A stretch of 18,205 nucleotides of DNA from DATKZB01 sp035528235 (GTDB lineage: Bacteria > Planctomycetota > Phycisphaerae > FEN-1346). Both the position numbers and the translations under genes were made by a program. The DNA lies in contig DATKZB010000301.1 in NCBI GenBank assembly GCA_035528235.1, forward strand, positions 1-18,205, given 5' to 3'. Below the pieces are notes generated by a model. It saw nothing but the letters and a program-made list of their open reading frames with translations. It did not search any database and was not told the DNA's origin. This document shows positions 6,676 to 14,059 of this stretch, one piece after another; position 1 is the first letter of the stretch; each line of letters begins with the position of its first letter.

Positions 6676-8322
6676 CTAGCCGCGGAAGTACAGGTAGACC
6701 GATGCAATGACGCTCAGAATGATGACCGTGTGGACGACGTCCCACTTGTTCCAGGTCTTGCGGATGTTTTTCTTGTCGGCGGCGGTGATCGTAGCGTACG
6801 TCAGGCCCTCGAGTTTGGCCGCCGGCGGCTTGCCCGTGACGAGGCTCACCAGAACCATCACGACCACGCTGACGGCGAAGAGGATGAGACAGAAATACAG
6901 AAAGTTGAACTGGCCGAACGACACCACGAAGGCCGGCAACTGCTCGCTCACCCCCCCGATGCCGGCCAGGATCTGGGCCGCCAGTTTGGCCATGCCCAGA
7001 ATGAAGCCCCCGATGAGCCCGGCCACGGCGCCGGCGCCGTTGATGCGCTTGGCGAACACCCCCAGGAAGAACGCGGCCGTAATCGGCGGCGCCAGGTACG
7101 CCTGCACGGTCTGGAGGTACTCGTACAGGGCCCCCGAGACGTACTGCATCACCGGAATCCACAAGATGCCCAGCACCACGACGACCACCGTGGCGATGCG
7201 GCCGACGCGCACCAGCGTCTGCTCCGAAGCCCCGGGGCGCAGTTTGCCGTAGATGTCGACCGTGAAGAGCGTCGAGCACGAGTTGAACAGCGACGACAGC
7301 GAACTCATCAGCGCCGCCAGCAGTCCCCCGACCACCAGGCCGCGCAACCCTTCCGGCAGCAGCGCCTGGACGAGGGCCGGAAACGCCTGGTCGGGCGTGT
7401 CGAGCACCAGTTTCCCCGACTTGGCCAAGGCGAAGGCAATCATGCCCGGCACGATGAAGATGAAGACGGGGGTCAGTTTCAGGTAGGCCCCGAAGATGGT
7501 GCCCCGGCGGGCCTGGGTCATGTTCCGCGCCGCCAGGGTCCGCTGAACGATGTACTGGTCGGTGCACCAGTACCACAGGCCGACGATCGGCGCGCCGAAG
7601 AGGATGCCCGCCCACGGGAAGTCGGGGTCCGTAGCCGGCCGCCACAGGTTGAAGTTCTGGCTGCCGCACAACTCGCGCAGTTCGCCCCAACCCCCGAGCG
7701 TGGACAACCCGATGGCGGTGATGCAGACCGACCCGACGATCAGGACGATGGCCTGCATGGCGTCGGTGTAAACGACCGCCCGCAGCCCGCCCAGGACGGT
7801 GTAGATGCCCGTCAGGACCACGACGCTGACCGCCCCCACCCAGAAGTTGTCGAGCGTGCCGAAGGTCCCCTCCGGCAGCAGCGTCTGAAAGACCACCCCG
7901 CCCGCGTACACCGTGACGCTGACCTTCGTGAACACGTACGCCACCAGGCTGACGAGCGAGAGGATCCAGCGGGCCGTCGCGTTGTACCGCCGCTCCAGAA
8001 ACTCGGGCATCGTGTAGACGGCCGCGCGGCTGTAGAAGGGCACGAACACCCACCCCAGCACCAGCAGGCACCAGGCGTGCAGTTCATAGTGCGCCATGGC
8101 CACGCCGCTCTTGGCGCCGGAGCCGGCCAGGCCGACGATGTGTTCCGACCCGATGTTCGAGGCGAACAGCGACGCCCCGATGACGAACCATCCAATGTTG
8201 CGGCCGGCCAGGAAGTAGTCCGCCGAGGACCGCATCCGCCTCGACGACCACGCCACGATGGCCACCAAGCCCAGGAAGTATACGCCGATGACCACCCAGT
8301 CCCAGAATGCCAGTCCAGTCAT
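6676..8322 (-). CDS. SSS-family sodium:solute symporter, SGLT-like
   Basis: This is a secondary transporter that imports a solute with Na+ across the inner membrane. The 548 residues show about 13-14 hydrophobic segments of the SSS family. The N-terminal region has YFLAGRNIGWFVIGASLFASN (36-56), then GSEHIVGLAGSG (58 onward), both typical of sugar-type members. Residues 250-256 read WYWCTDQ, followed by IVQRTLAARN, a motif characteristic of the SGLT glucose/galactose group. The start at 8322 has GGAGA 8 bases upstream. The HAD phosphatase gene follows on the same strand. A second uptake system next to an ABC importer suggests a carbohydrate-scavenging block, although there is a promoter between the two. 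Other SSS substrates such as inositol or sialic acid cannot be excluded. Confidence 0.92.
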   Translation of the reverse strand: MTGLAFWDWVVIGVYFLGLVAIVAWSSRRMRSSADYFLAGRNIGWFVIGASLFASNIGSEHIVGLAGSGAKSGVAMAHYELHAWCLLVLGWVFVPFYSRAAVYTMPEFLERRYNATARWILSLVSLVAYVFTKVSVTVYAGGVVFQTLLPEGTFGTLDNFWVGAVSVVVLTGIYTVLGGLRAVVYTDAMQAIVLIVGSVCITAIGLSTLGGWGELRELCGSQNFNLWRPATDPDFPWAGILFGAPIVGLWYWCTDQYIVQRTLAARNMTQARRGTIFGAYLKLTPVFIFIVPGMIAFALAKSGKLVLDTPDQAFPALVQALLPEGLRGLVVGGLLAALMSSLSSLFNSCSTLFTVDIYGKLRPGASEQTLVRVGRIATVVVVVLGILWIPVMQYVSGALYEYLQTVQAYLAPPITAAFFLGVFAKRINGAGAVAGLIGGFILGMAKLAAQILAGIGGVSEQLPAFVVSFGQFNFLYFCLILFAVSVVVMVLVSLVTGKPPAAKLEGLTYATITAADKKNIRKTWNKWDVVHTVIILSVIASVYLYFRG

Positions 8323-8404
8323 GCGTGGTCTCCGAAGGCGTTTGGCTTCATGGAATCGTCCGTCCGCCGCCGCAAGGCCCCTCCCCCCGGCCTCGGGCCG
8401 CCCC

Positions 8405-8433
8405 ATTCTGCCGACACCGCCGCGCCGTGTAAA
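8405..8433 (-). promoter_or_regulatory. Possible promoter for the sodium symporter gene
   Basis: On the minus strand TTTACA (8433-8428) is followed after 17 bases by CAGAAT (8410-8405). The -35 matches consensus at 5 of 6 positions and the -10 at 4 of 6. The leader would be about 75 bases. The -10 lacks the leading T, so this is a moderate call. Confidence 0.35.
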
Positions 8434-8511
8434 GCCGAAATCATTGGCAGGCCGTGCCGCAGACGCACCCCCCAGGCGCACCGCCACCCGCAGGGAATCC
8501 TGGCTGGATGC

Positions 8512-8587
8512 TGGTACCCCCAAGGGGACTCGAACCCCTGTCTCCGGGATGAGAACCCGATATCCTAGGCCGCTGGACGATGGGGGC
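8512..8587 (-). tRNA. tRNA-Glu (CUC anticodon)
   Basis: The 76-base cloverleaf includes an encoded CCA end. The acceptor arm is GCCCCCA with TGGGGGT (first pair G-U). The anticodon stem is TCGGG with CCCGG, and the loop TTCTCAT places CTC at positions 34-36. The T arm carries GGTTCGAGTCC. It begins 42 bases after the stop codon of the lipoprotein gene on the same strand, with no clear promoter of its own between, so read-through from that gene is possible. No intrinsic terminator was found downstream. Confidence 0.95.
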
Positions 8588-8629
8588 ATCCAAAGACAGG
8601 TCGAAATACGTCGTACCCGGCGGGGCGGC

Positions 8630-9244
8630 CTAGCGGCCCTGCTGGGCGCCGATGCGCCGGACTTCCTCGGCGGCGTCCTGCGGAGACTGGCCCTCGGGCA
8701 GCTGATTGCCGCTTTCGCTCGCCCCGACGCGCTCGGCGATGGTCGAGAGCAGTTCGCGGGCCAGCGCGTCGTCGGACCCGACCTCCACCCAGACCTCGTC
8801 GCCCTGTCGGCGCCGCACGCTACCGCCGCCGTGGGGCGACGAAGGCAGTTCGTCGGCCCGGGCAGGCCCGGCCGCCTCGGACATGGCGACGGCGGCCTCG
8901 GTGGCCTCGCGTTCCAGCCGCACGGCCACGGCCGCCACAATGGCCAGACCGTCGCGGCCCATCTCGAACGACACGGTCCGACGCCACCGGCCGCCCGCCC
9001 CGCGGACGTCGGCCAGCGTGCCGCCGCGCTTGCGGTCGAAGACCTGCGGACGCGTCTCGATGGTGCCGCGGACGAAACTCGCCTCGGTCACCTCGAAGTG
9101 CTCGGCGATGACCTCCCGGGCCGCCTCGAACACCATCTGCCGATCGTGCGTCGGCATGGGGCTCCGCTGCCAGGCGCGCGAGCCCGTGCCCGCGCACCCC
9201 GCGGCCGCCGCCAGAAGACCCACCAACAGGAGCAGTTTTTTCAT
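8630..9244 (-). CDS. Small lipoprotein of unknown function
   Basis: I do not recognise a named family. The 204-residue protein begins with MKK and a hydrophobic stretch ending in AAGC, a lipobox with Cys17, so it should be a lipid-anchored exported protein. Residues 35-110 look like a compact alpha/beta domain: the FEAAREVIAEHF helix, then strands around GTIETRP and RRTVSFEM. This is reminiscent of small conserved lipoproteins of planctomycetes, but that is an impression and not a family match. The middle and C-terminal parts are low-complexity and rich in Ala, Glu and Arg. There is a near-consensus promoter only about 10 bases upstream of the ATG and no real Shine-Dalgarno, so the message may be almost leaderless. 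tRNA-Glu follows directly. Confidence 0.75.
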   Translation of the reverse strand: MKKLLLLVGLLAAAAGCAGTGSRAWQRSPMPTHDRQMVFEAAREVIAEHFEVTEASFVRGTIETRPQVFDRKRGGTLADVRGAGGRWRRTVSFEMGRDGLAIVAAVAVRLEREATEAAVAMSEAAGPARADELPSSPHGGGSVRRRQGDEVWVEVGSDDALARELLSTIAERVGASESGNQLPEGQSPQDAAEEVRRIGAQQGR

Positions 9245-9260
9245 GGGATCACCGAACCCG

Positions 9261-9290
9261 ACTATAGCGACGGAGGCGGCGGCGTGTCAA
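9261..9290 (-). promoter_or_regulatory. Near-consensus promoter for the small lipoprotein (and perhaps tRNA-Glu)
   Basis: On the minus strand a perfect TTGACA (9290-9285) is followed after 18 bases by TATAGT (9266-9261). The predicted start of transcription, near 9254, leaves only about 10 bases before the ATG at 9244. It stands back to back with the coaD promoter 16 bases away. Confidence 0.7.
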
Positions 9291-9305
9291 GCGCCGCGTT
9301 TCTGA

Positions 9306-9334
9306 TTGCCGCCTGTGCCGCCGCGCTCTACAAT
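9306..9334 (+). promoter_or_regulatory. Sigma-70-type promoter for coaD
   Basis: TTGCCG (9306-9311) and TACAAT (9329-9334) are separated by 17 bases. The start of transcription would fall near 9341, giving a leader of about 43 bases ending in the GGAGGG ribosome binding site. Confidence 0.6.
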
Positions 9335-9383
9335 CGCCCCACGCCTGTCGCACGGGCGGCAGCCGGCGATGGAGGGCCGTCAC

Positions 9384-9866
9384 ATGAAAGGCGAGAGAAC
9401 CGCCATCTACCCTGGGACGTTCGACCCCGTCACGCTGGGCCACCTCGACGTCATCCGGCGCGGCGCGGCCCTCTGGGACCGGCTCGTCGTCGCCGTGGCG
9501 GCCCATCCCGACAAGACATCGCTCTTTACCATCGACGAGCGGCTGGAGTTGGTCCGCCAGGCCGCCGCCGGCATCCCGCGCGTCACGGTCGATTCCTACA
9601 CGGGCCTGACCGTCGAGTACGTGGCCGGGCACGAGGCCCCGGTCATCCTGCGGGGCCTCAGGCAACACGCGGACTTCGATTACGAGTGCCAGTTGGCGCT
9701 GACGAACCGGACGCTGAGCGGCGTCGAGACGGTCTTCATCATGGCCGACGAGCGGGTGGCGTTCATCTCGTCGCGGCTGGTGCGGGAGGTCGCGCGGCTG
9801 GGCGGCGACGTGTCGCGCCTCGTCCCGCCGAACGTCGTCGCGGCCCTCGAGAAGAAGTTGGCCTGA
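9384..9866 (+). CDS. coaD: Phosphopantetheine adenylyltransferase (CoaD)
   Basis: CoaD transfers AMP from ATP to 4'-phosphopantetheine to make dephospho-CoA, the penultimate step of coenzyme A synthesis in the cytoplasm. The 160-residue length is typical. The nucleotidyltransferase motif reads YPGTFDPVTLGH with the TxGH signature ending at His20. The family motifs ILRGLRQHADFDYE and FISSRLVRE (from residue 127) are intact. The ATG at 9384 is chosen over the ATG at 9369 because GGAGGG lies 6-7 bases before it and the resulting N-terminus matches family length. The CPBP protease gene follows after 29 bases on the same strand and is probably co-transcribed. Nothing is unusual in the sequence. 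Confidence 0.97.
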   Translation: MKGERTAIYPGTFDPVTLGHLDVIRRGAALWDRLVVAVAAHPDKTSLFTIDERLELVRQAAAGIPRVTVDSYTGLTVEYVAGHEAPVILRGLRQHADFDYECQLALTNRTLSGVETVFIMADERVAFISSRLVREVARLGGDVSRLVPPNVVAALEKKLA

Positions 9867-9895
9867 GACCGAGAAGGACCTGCTCGGGTACTTCG

Positions 9896-10705
9896 ATGGC
9901 AGGTGACGACGGCGAGACCAGGAGCGACGCGGAACCGGCGGCCGGCGGGCCTCCGCCCTCGGGCCTCGTGCCCGCCCCCCGGGGCCGGCCGTGGGGGTTC
10001 TGGGCCTCGCTCGGCTGGACCGCCCTGTGGATCGGCCTGTGGATGCTCGTCGGTACCGTGGTCGCTGTGGCAGCCGCGACCATCGCGGTCGTCCGCGATC
10101 CCAAACTCGACGCGCAAGCCTTCGTTGCCGGCATGGCCGGCAACGGTCTGCTGATTGCCCTGGCGGCGATCCTTGCGGCGCCCGTTCAGATCGGCCTCGT
10201 GGTGCTTCTGGCGTGGGTTCGCATGCCGGTGCGCGTGTACCTGGGTCTGGGAGCCGTGGGCGCCAGGGAGACGCTCGTGGGCGTCGGGCTGCTCGGCGTC
10301 CTCCTCGCCGCACAGGACGGCCTGACGCTGCTCGCCGGCAGACCGGTCGTGCCGCCGTTCATGGTCGAGGCGTACCGGACGGCGGGGTTCCTGCCGCTGC
10401 TGGTGGCGGCGCTGGTCGTGGCGGCGCCGATGGCCGAGGAGACGCTGTTCCGGGGCTTCCTGTTCGCGGGCATTGCCGCATCGCGCGCGGGCGCGGTGGG
10501 GGCCGTCCTCATCTCGTCGGCAGTGTGGGCCGCCATTCACTTCCAGTACGACCTGTACGGCGTCGGGTTGATCTTCGTCGAAGGGCTGTTCCTGGGCATC
10601 GTGCGGTGGAAGACGGGGTCCGTGACGCTGACCATCCTGCTCCACGCCGTCGCCAACGCCATCGCCACGATCGAGGCGACGGTGGTGGTCGAGGGGTGGC
10701 TGTAG
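9896..10705 (+). CDS. CPBP-family intramembrane metalloprotease
   Basis: This is a membrane-embedded glutamic-type/metal-dependent protease of the CPBP (Abi, Rce1-like) family. Its 269 residues start with a soluble Pro/Gly-rich N-terminus of about 30 residues, followed by six or more hydrophobic segments. The three family motifs are present: EETLFR (Glu181, Glu182, Arg186), His215 in AAIHFQ, and HAVAN (His250, Asn254). Bacterial members act in protein maturation, bacteriocin self-immunity or unknown processes; the target here cannot be inferred. The ATG at 9896 has only a distant GAAGGA, so the start is less certain than the frame. The last 62 bp, from the His250 codon to just before the end of the stop codon, are duplicated at 11538-11599 beyond the next gene. 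Confidence 0.88.
   Translation: MAGDDGETRSDAEPAAGGPPPSGLVPAPRGRPWGFWASLGWTALWIGLWMLVGTVVAVAAATIAVVRDPKLDAQAFVAGMAGNGLLIALAAILAAPVQIGLVVLLAWVRMPVRVYLGLGAVGARETLVGVGLLGVLLAAQDGLTLLAGRPVVPPFMVEAYRTAGFLPLLVAALVVAAPMAEETLFRGFLFAGIAASRAGAVGAVLISSAVWAAIHFQYDLYGVGLIFVEGLFLGIVRWKTGSVTLTILLHAVANAIATIEATVVVEGWL
10643..10704 (+). repeat. Left copy of 62-bp direct repeat (3' end of the CPBP gene)
   Basis: This is the codon block for the last 20 residues of the CPBP protein plus TA of its stop. It matches 11538-11599 at 59 of 62 positions. The copies part after the shared TA (TAG here, TAA there), and similarity is lost upstream of the His250 codon. Confidence 0.9.
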
Positions 10706-10791
10706 TGGCGTGTTTTCGATCCACCCAGGCCGCTGGCTTGGCAAACAGCCCACGCGGTACCTGGGCCGAGTCTCAAGAAGGAGAGACCACC

Positions 10792-11532
10792 GTGGCACCC
10801 TTGGCCCTGGAGGTGGATAGACTGGTAGGCCTTTTCGCGCCTATCGTGCAAGCGCTGCGCAAGATGGTCGGCGGCCGTGACAGGATTGAGCTTGTGCAGC
10901 ACCAACCGGACAAGCTGCTCGCCTGGACGCTTCTCTTCAGGACGATCAATCTGCTTGAGGCTGCAGTTCAAGCGGCCAAGTCGCGCCAAGGAGAGACGCT
11001 TGCTCTCCTATCGCGATCGCTACTCGAGATGGCGTTCTTGACACGCCGCATGCAAAGAGACCAGCAGTTCTCAGACCAGTATACGAGCATGTGCACGTCC
11101 AGGGCAATCGACAGAATGAACAAGCTCCGGGACTGGCTGGTCAAACAGAAACACAATGACCATGCCAGCGCAATGATTGCGCAAGTCGGCCAAGCCATCG
11201 ACCATCTGCAATCAGATGCAGCCAGTAGCGGGGAGACCATTGCGGAAACGGCGAGAAAGGCCGGCATGGAGGAGGAATACCGTCTGAAATATACGCTGTT
11301 ATGCGCGGACACCCACCACCGGACTGACGCCCTTGCCTATTACGTACGTGAGTGCCGCGACGGCCTAGAGGTTCACCAAGTCTACCCCGACAATGTCCTC
11401 GGCGTATACCTAGGCACATCCTTCACTTATGCGTTTCGCATTGTCTTAGACTTGATACCACAGTGCGGAGTGACGCCATCCAATGAGTATAAGTGCACCG
11501 TCCTGAACACACTGAAGCAAATCGGGACTTGA
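10792..11532 (+). CDS. DUF5677-like protein of unknown function
   Basis: The 246-residue protein looks like the DUF5677 family, for which I know no established function. Supporting features are the helical LLSRSLLEMAFLTR segment (about residues 72-85) and the later YRLKYTLLCADTHHRTDALAYY segment with clustered histidines. It is predicted mainly alpha-helical, with no signal peptide and no clear membrane segment. The GTG at 10792 is chosen because AAGGAGAG lies about 7 bases upstream; no other good start is near. The gene differs from its neighbours in composition: 11101-11160 is 50% GC by hand count while 12001-12060 in trpE is 78%. It also uses AT-ending codons freely. It lies between two 62-bp copies of the CPBP gene's 3' end, which suggests it was acquired. 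I see no partner gene and no catalytic motif I can name. Confidence 0.75.
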   Translation: MAPLALEVDRLVGLFAPIVQALRKMVGGRDRIELVQHQPDKLLAWTLLFRTINLLEAAVQAAKSRQGETLALLSRSLLEMAFLTRRMQRDQQFSDQYTSMCTSRAIDRMNKLRDWLVKQKHNDHASAMIAQVGQAIDHLQSDAASSGETIAETARKAGMEEEYRLKYTLLCADTHHRTDALAYYVRECRDGLEVHQVYPDNVLGVYLGTSFTYAFRIVLDLIPQCGVTPSNEYKCTVLNTLKQIGT

Positions 11533-11537
11533 TAATT

Positions 11538-11599
11538 CACGCCATCGCCAACGCCGCCGCCACGATCGAGGCGACGGTGGTGGTCGAGGGGTGGCTGTA
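11538..11599 (+). pseudogene. Right copy of 62-bp direct repeat: remnant 3' end of a CPBP gene
   Basis: The reading frame encodes HAIANAAATIEATVVVEGWL and stops with TAA at 11598-11600, reproducing the CPBP C-terminus with V-to-I and I-to-A changes. No start or earlier CPBP sequence precedes it, because the DUF5677-like gene ends 5 bases upstream. It is either the far boundary of an insertion that carried its own copy of the gene end, or the residue of a tandem CPBP paralogue. Confidence 0.85.
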
Positions 11600-11631
11600 A
11601 GCGCCTGGAACGCCGGGCCGTAGCCTTAGAA

Positions 11632-11700
11632 GGCGCCGCTCGCTTGCGCTCGCGGCTAGCGGTGGCACTTCGGGCGCCAATCCCAAATCCGAAATCCGAA
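11632..11700. repeat. Short repeat-rich spacer downstream of trpE
   Basis: GCTCGC is repeated around TTGC near 11638-11652, enclosed by CCGCT and AGCGG arms. AAATCCG is then repeated in tandem at about 11685-11700. No coding sequence or U-tract terminator for trpE is evident here. Similar short motifs are frequent in planctomycete spacers in my experience, which is recollection and not a search result. Confidence 0.4.
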
Positions 11701-11706
11701 ATGGGT

Positions 11707-13203
11707 TTACGGCGGCCCGAAACCGCGCTCGGCTATCTGGACGGCCAGGAGGAGCGCCCGGGCCTTGTTCAGCGTCTCCTCGTACTCGCGCTCGGGCACG
11801 CTGTCGGCCACGATGCCGGCACCGGCCTGGACGTCGATGTGCCCCCCGGCCAAAACCATCGTTCGCAGGGCGATGCATGTATCCATGTTCCCGGAGTAAT
11901 CGACGTAGCCGACCGCCCCGCCGTACGGGCCGCGCTTGGTCGGCTCGAACTCGTCGATGATCTGCATGGCCCGGACCTTCGGGGCGCCTGAGACGGTGCC
12001 GGCCGGCACCGACACGCGCAGGGCATCGAGCGCGCCGAACTCGGGCCGCAGCGTCCCCACGACGTTCGAGACGATGTGCATGACGTGGCTGTACCGCTCG
12101 ACGGTCATGACGTCGCTCGTCTCGACGCTGCGGAACTCGGCCACGCGGCCGACGTCGTTGCGGGCCAGGTCGACCAGCATGACGTGCTCGGCCCGTTCCT
12201 TGGGGTCGGCCAGGAGTTCCTCTTCGAGCCGCTTGTCCTCTTCGGGCGTGGCGCCGCGCGGCCGCGTGCCGGCCAGCGGGCGGCTGGTGATGCGCCCGTT
12301 CTCGACGCGGACCATGATCTCCGGGCTCGACCCCAGCAGCGTCACGCCCTGCGTCCGCAGAAAGAACATGAACGGCGACGGGTTGATGACCCGCAGGGCC
12401 CGGTAGATGTCCATGGGGTCGGCGCCCGACCCGACGCGGAGCCGCTGCGACAGGACGACCTGGAAGATGTCGCCGGCCCGGATGTACTCTTTCGAGGCCT
12501 CGACGGCCTTCAGAAAATCCTCGCGCCGGAAGTTCGACTCGAACGGCATGCGGACGGGTTCGCGGCGGACCATGTCCTCGACGCGCAGGGGCGCCGGCCG
12601 CCGCAGCCGCTCGCACACGGCGTCGATGCGCCCGCACGCCGTCTCGTAGGCGGCGCCGGGGTCGGCGCCATCCTCGAGCACCGCGTTCGAGACCACTTGG
12701 ACGGTCTTCTCGACGTGGTCGAAGATGAGCATGTCGTCGTAGAACCCGAAGACCATGTCGGGCAGGCCGCGGTCGTCCTTGGGGCAATCGGGCAGCGGCT
12801 CGTAGTGGCGGATGATGTCGTACCCGGCGTACCCGACGGCCCCGCCAGCGAAGCGCGGCAAGGCCCCGTGATGGACGGCCTGGTGGGCGGCCAGCAGGTC
12901 GCCGAGTTTTGCCAGCGGGTCGTCGCAATCGAACGTCTCGGCGGCGGCGCCAGTCTTCGTCACCTCGACCCGCCGGCCGAACGAGCGGACCACCATCCGC
13001 GGCCGCACGCCCAGGAAGGTGTACCGCGCGACCCGTTCCATGCCGACGATGCTCTCGAGCAGGAACCCCTGCTCGCCCTCGGCCAGGAGTTTGCGGAACG
13101 CCAGGACCGGCGTCAGGTGGTCCGACAGCAGCGTCCGGTACACGGGAATGGTGTTGCCCTGGCGGGCCAGTTCGGTGAACTCATCTCGTGTTGGCGTATA
13201 CAT
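11707..13203 (-). CDS. trpE: Anthranilate synthase component I
   Basis: TrpE converts chorismate to anthranilate, the first step of tryptophan synthesis, using ammonia supplied by the TrpG glutaminase. The 498-residue length is typical. The N-terminal regulatory part has LLES with Ser51, the tryptophan feedback site. The catalytic domain carries SPEIMVRVENG, SRPLAGTRPRG, ERAEHVMLVDLARNDVGRV and PAGTVSGAPKVRAMQIIDE, all characteristic of chorismate-binding enzymes and closer to TrpE than to PabB. The ATG at 13203 has GGGAG 7 bases upstream. The gene starts 16 bases after the TrkA-C membrane protein gene on the same strand and probably shares its promoter. No trpG follows within the window; the spacer downstream ends at the CPBP remnant. 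No leader peptide or trp attenuator was found. Confidence 0.96.
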   Translation of the reverse strand: MYTPTRDEFTELARQGNTIPVYRTLLSDHLTPVLAFRKLLAEGEQGFLLESIVGMERVARYTFLGVRPRMVVRSFGRRVEVTKTGAAAETFDCDDPLAKLGDLLAAHQAVHHGALPRFAGGAVGYAGYDIIRHYEPLPDCPKDDRGLPDMVFGFYDDMLIFDHVEKTVQVVSNAVLEDGADPGAAYETACGRIDAVCERLRRPAPLRVEDMVRREPVRMPFESNFRREDFLKAVEASKEYIRAGDIFQVVLSQRLRVGSGADPMDIYRALRVINPSPFMFFLRTQGVTLLGSSPEIMVRVENGRITSRPLAGTRPRGATPEEDKRLEEELLADPKERAEHVMLVDLARNDVGRVAEFRSVETSDVMTVERYSHVMHIVSNVVGTLRPEFGALDALRVSVPAGTVSGAPKVRAMQIIDEFEPTKRGPYGGAVGYVDYSGNMDTCIALRTMVLAGGHIDVQAGAGIVADSVPEREYEETLNKARALLLAVQIAERGFGPP

Positions 13204-13219
13204 GATAGGCTCCCACGTG

Positions 13220-13969
13220 TCACGCCGGCTCGGCGGCGGGCGGCTCGGCCGGCGGCTCGGGCGCCTGCGACTGGCCCGGCGGATCCCGCCGGATGAACTC
13301 GTGCATCCGCTCCAGTTCGCCGTAACAGACCAGGCGGTCGCCGTCAACGATCCGGTCGTCGGCCGACGGGCTGGGAATGACCTGGTCGGCCCGGCGAATC
13401 GCCAGCACCAACAGGCCCGCCCGCCGGAACCCCGACGCGGCCAGCGTCCGGCCCACGCACGGGGCCGTCGCGTCGATCAGCAACTCCGCCACGCCGTACC
13501 CCGGCGCCAGCGTCAGGACCTCGGAGACGTGGCGTTCCTGGAGTTTAAGGCGCGGCCCGAGCCGCTCGTCGATCCACCGGCTCCAGCGCGCCGTCACGCC
13601 GCGGAGCATCAGCAGCCGGTACACCAGGTACGCGCCCAAGAGCAGGGTGGCACCGTAGATGGGGATCTCGTAGTTCTGCTTGGCCGACGTAAATGAGCCC
13701 ACCAGCAGGCCGATGAAGACGACCAGCACCACGTTGCCGAAGATCATGAGGGCCCCGACGATGCGGCGGCGGCGCGGATCGGCCATCACGAGTTCCGACT
13801 CGCGGGTCGTGAAACCCGTGCCCGTGACGGCCGAGAGGGCCTGGAAGTCGGCCCGTTCGGCGTCCAGGCCCGTCAGCCGCAGGGCAATGCCGCCCGCCTT
13901 CACCACGAGGACGGTCACCCCCACCACGACCAGCATCAGCCCGATGAGCGGCAGTGAGATGATAGACAT
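13220..13969 (-). CDS. Membrane protein with C-terminal TrkA-C (RCK_C) domain
   Basis: This 249-residue inner-membrane protein has one hydrophobic segment at about 5-27, a conserved block FQALSAVTGTGFTTRESELV at about 42-61, two more segments at about 70-90 and 98-118, and a cytoplasmic TrkA-C/RCK_C fold at about 136-225. The tail is Pro/Ala/Glu-rich. RCK_C domains bind small ligands such as cyclic dinucleotides or nucleotides in potassium channels and other carriers. Here the channel and TrkA-N portions are missing, so the role is unknown, possibly ion homeostasis or ligand sensing. The start at 13969 has GGAGA about 7 bases upstream; a longer in-frame reading lacks such support. trpE follows after 16 bases. 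The domain assignment is firm; the function is not. Confidence 0.85.
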   Translation of the reverse strand: MSIISLPLIGLMLVVVGVTVLVVKAGGIALRLTGLDAERADFQALSAVTGTGFTTRESELVMADPRRRRIVGALMIFGNVVLVVFIGLLVGSFTSAKQNYEIPIYGATLLLGAYLVYRLLMLRGVTARWSRWIDERLGPRLKLQERHVSEVLTLAPGYGVAELLIDATAPCVGRTLAASGFRRAGLLVLAIRRADQVIPSPSADDRIVDGDRLVCYGELERMHEFIRRDPPGQSQAPEPPAEPPAAEPA

Positions 13970-14017
13970 GCCCCGTCTCCCCAATGGGCACCCGGCCCGC
14001 CGGCGCGTCAAGAGCAA

Positions 14018-14045
14018 CTATAGCCGCAAAGAGCCGACGAATCAA
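14018..14045 (-). promoter_or_regulatory. Possible promoter for the TrkA-C protein / trpE unit
   Basis: On the minus strand TTGATT (14045-14040) is followed after 16 bases by TATAGT (14023-14018). The -10 hexamer is the same as in the small-lipoprotein promoter. The leader would be about 42 bases. Confidence 0.5.
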
Positions 14046-14059
14046 TCCGCAGGCGGGTA

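Noticed and set aside
5368..8568. Long open frame on the plus strand across the HAD and symporter genes
   Set aside because: It runs antisense to three recognised features, and the product is low-complexity Arg/Gln/His-rich with no family motif.
10792..11532. HEPN ribonuclease (AbiV-type) assignment for the DUF5677-like protein
   Set aside because: I cannot place a convincing R-x(4-6)-H motif; DUF5677 is the better resemblance.
10705..11537. Insertion sequence or integrase-bearing element between the 62-bp repeats
   Set aside because: There are no terminal inverted repeats and no transposase or recombinase gene; only the DUF5677-like gene fits the space.
11600..11706. trp attenuator or intrinsic terminator for trpE
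   Set aside because: This is downstream of trpE with only weak repeats, no stable stem followed by T residues and no Trp-codon leader.
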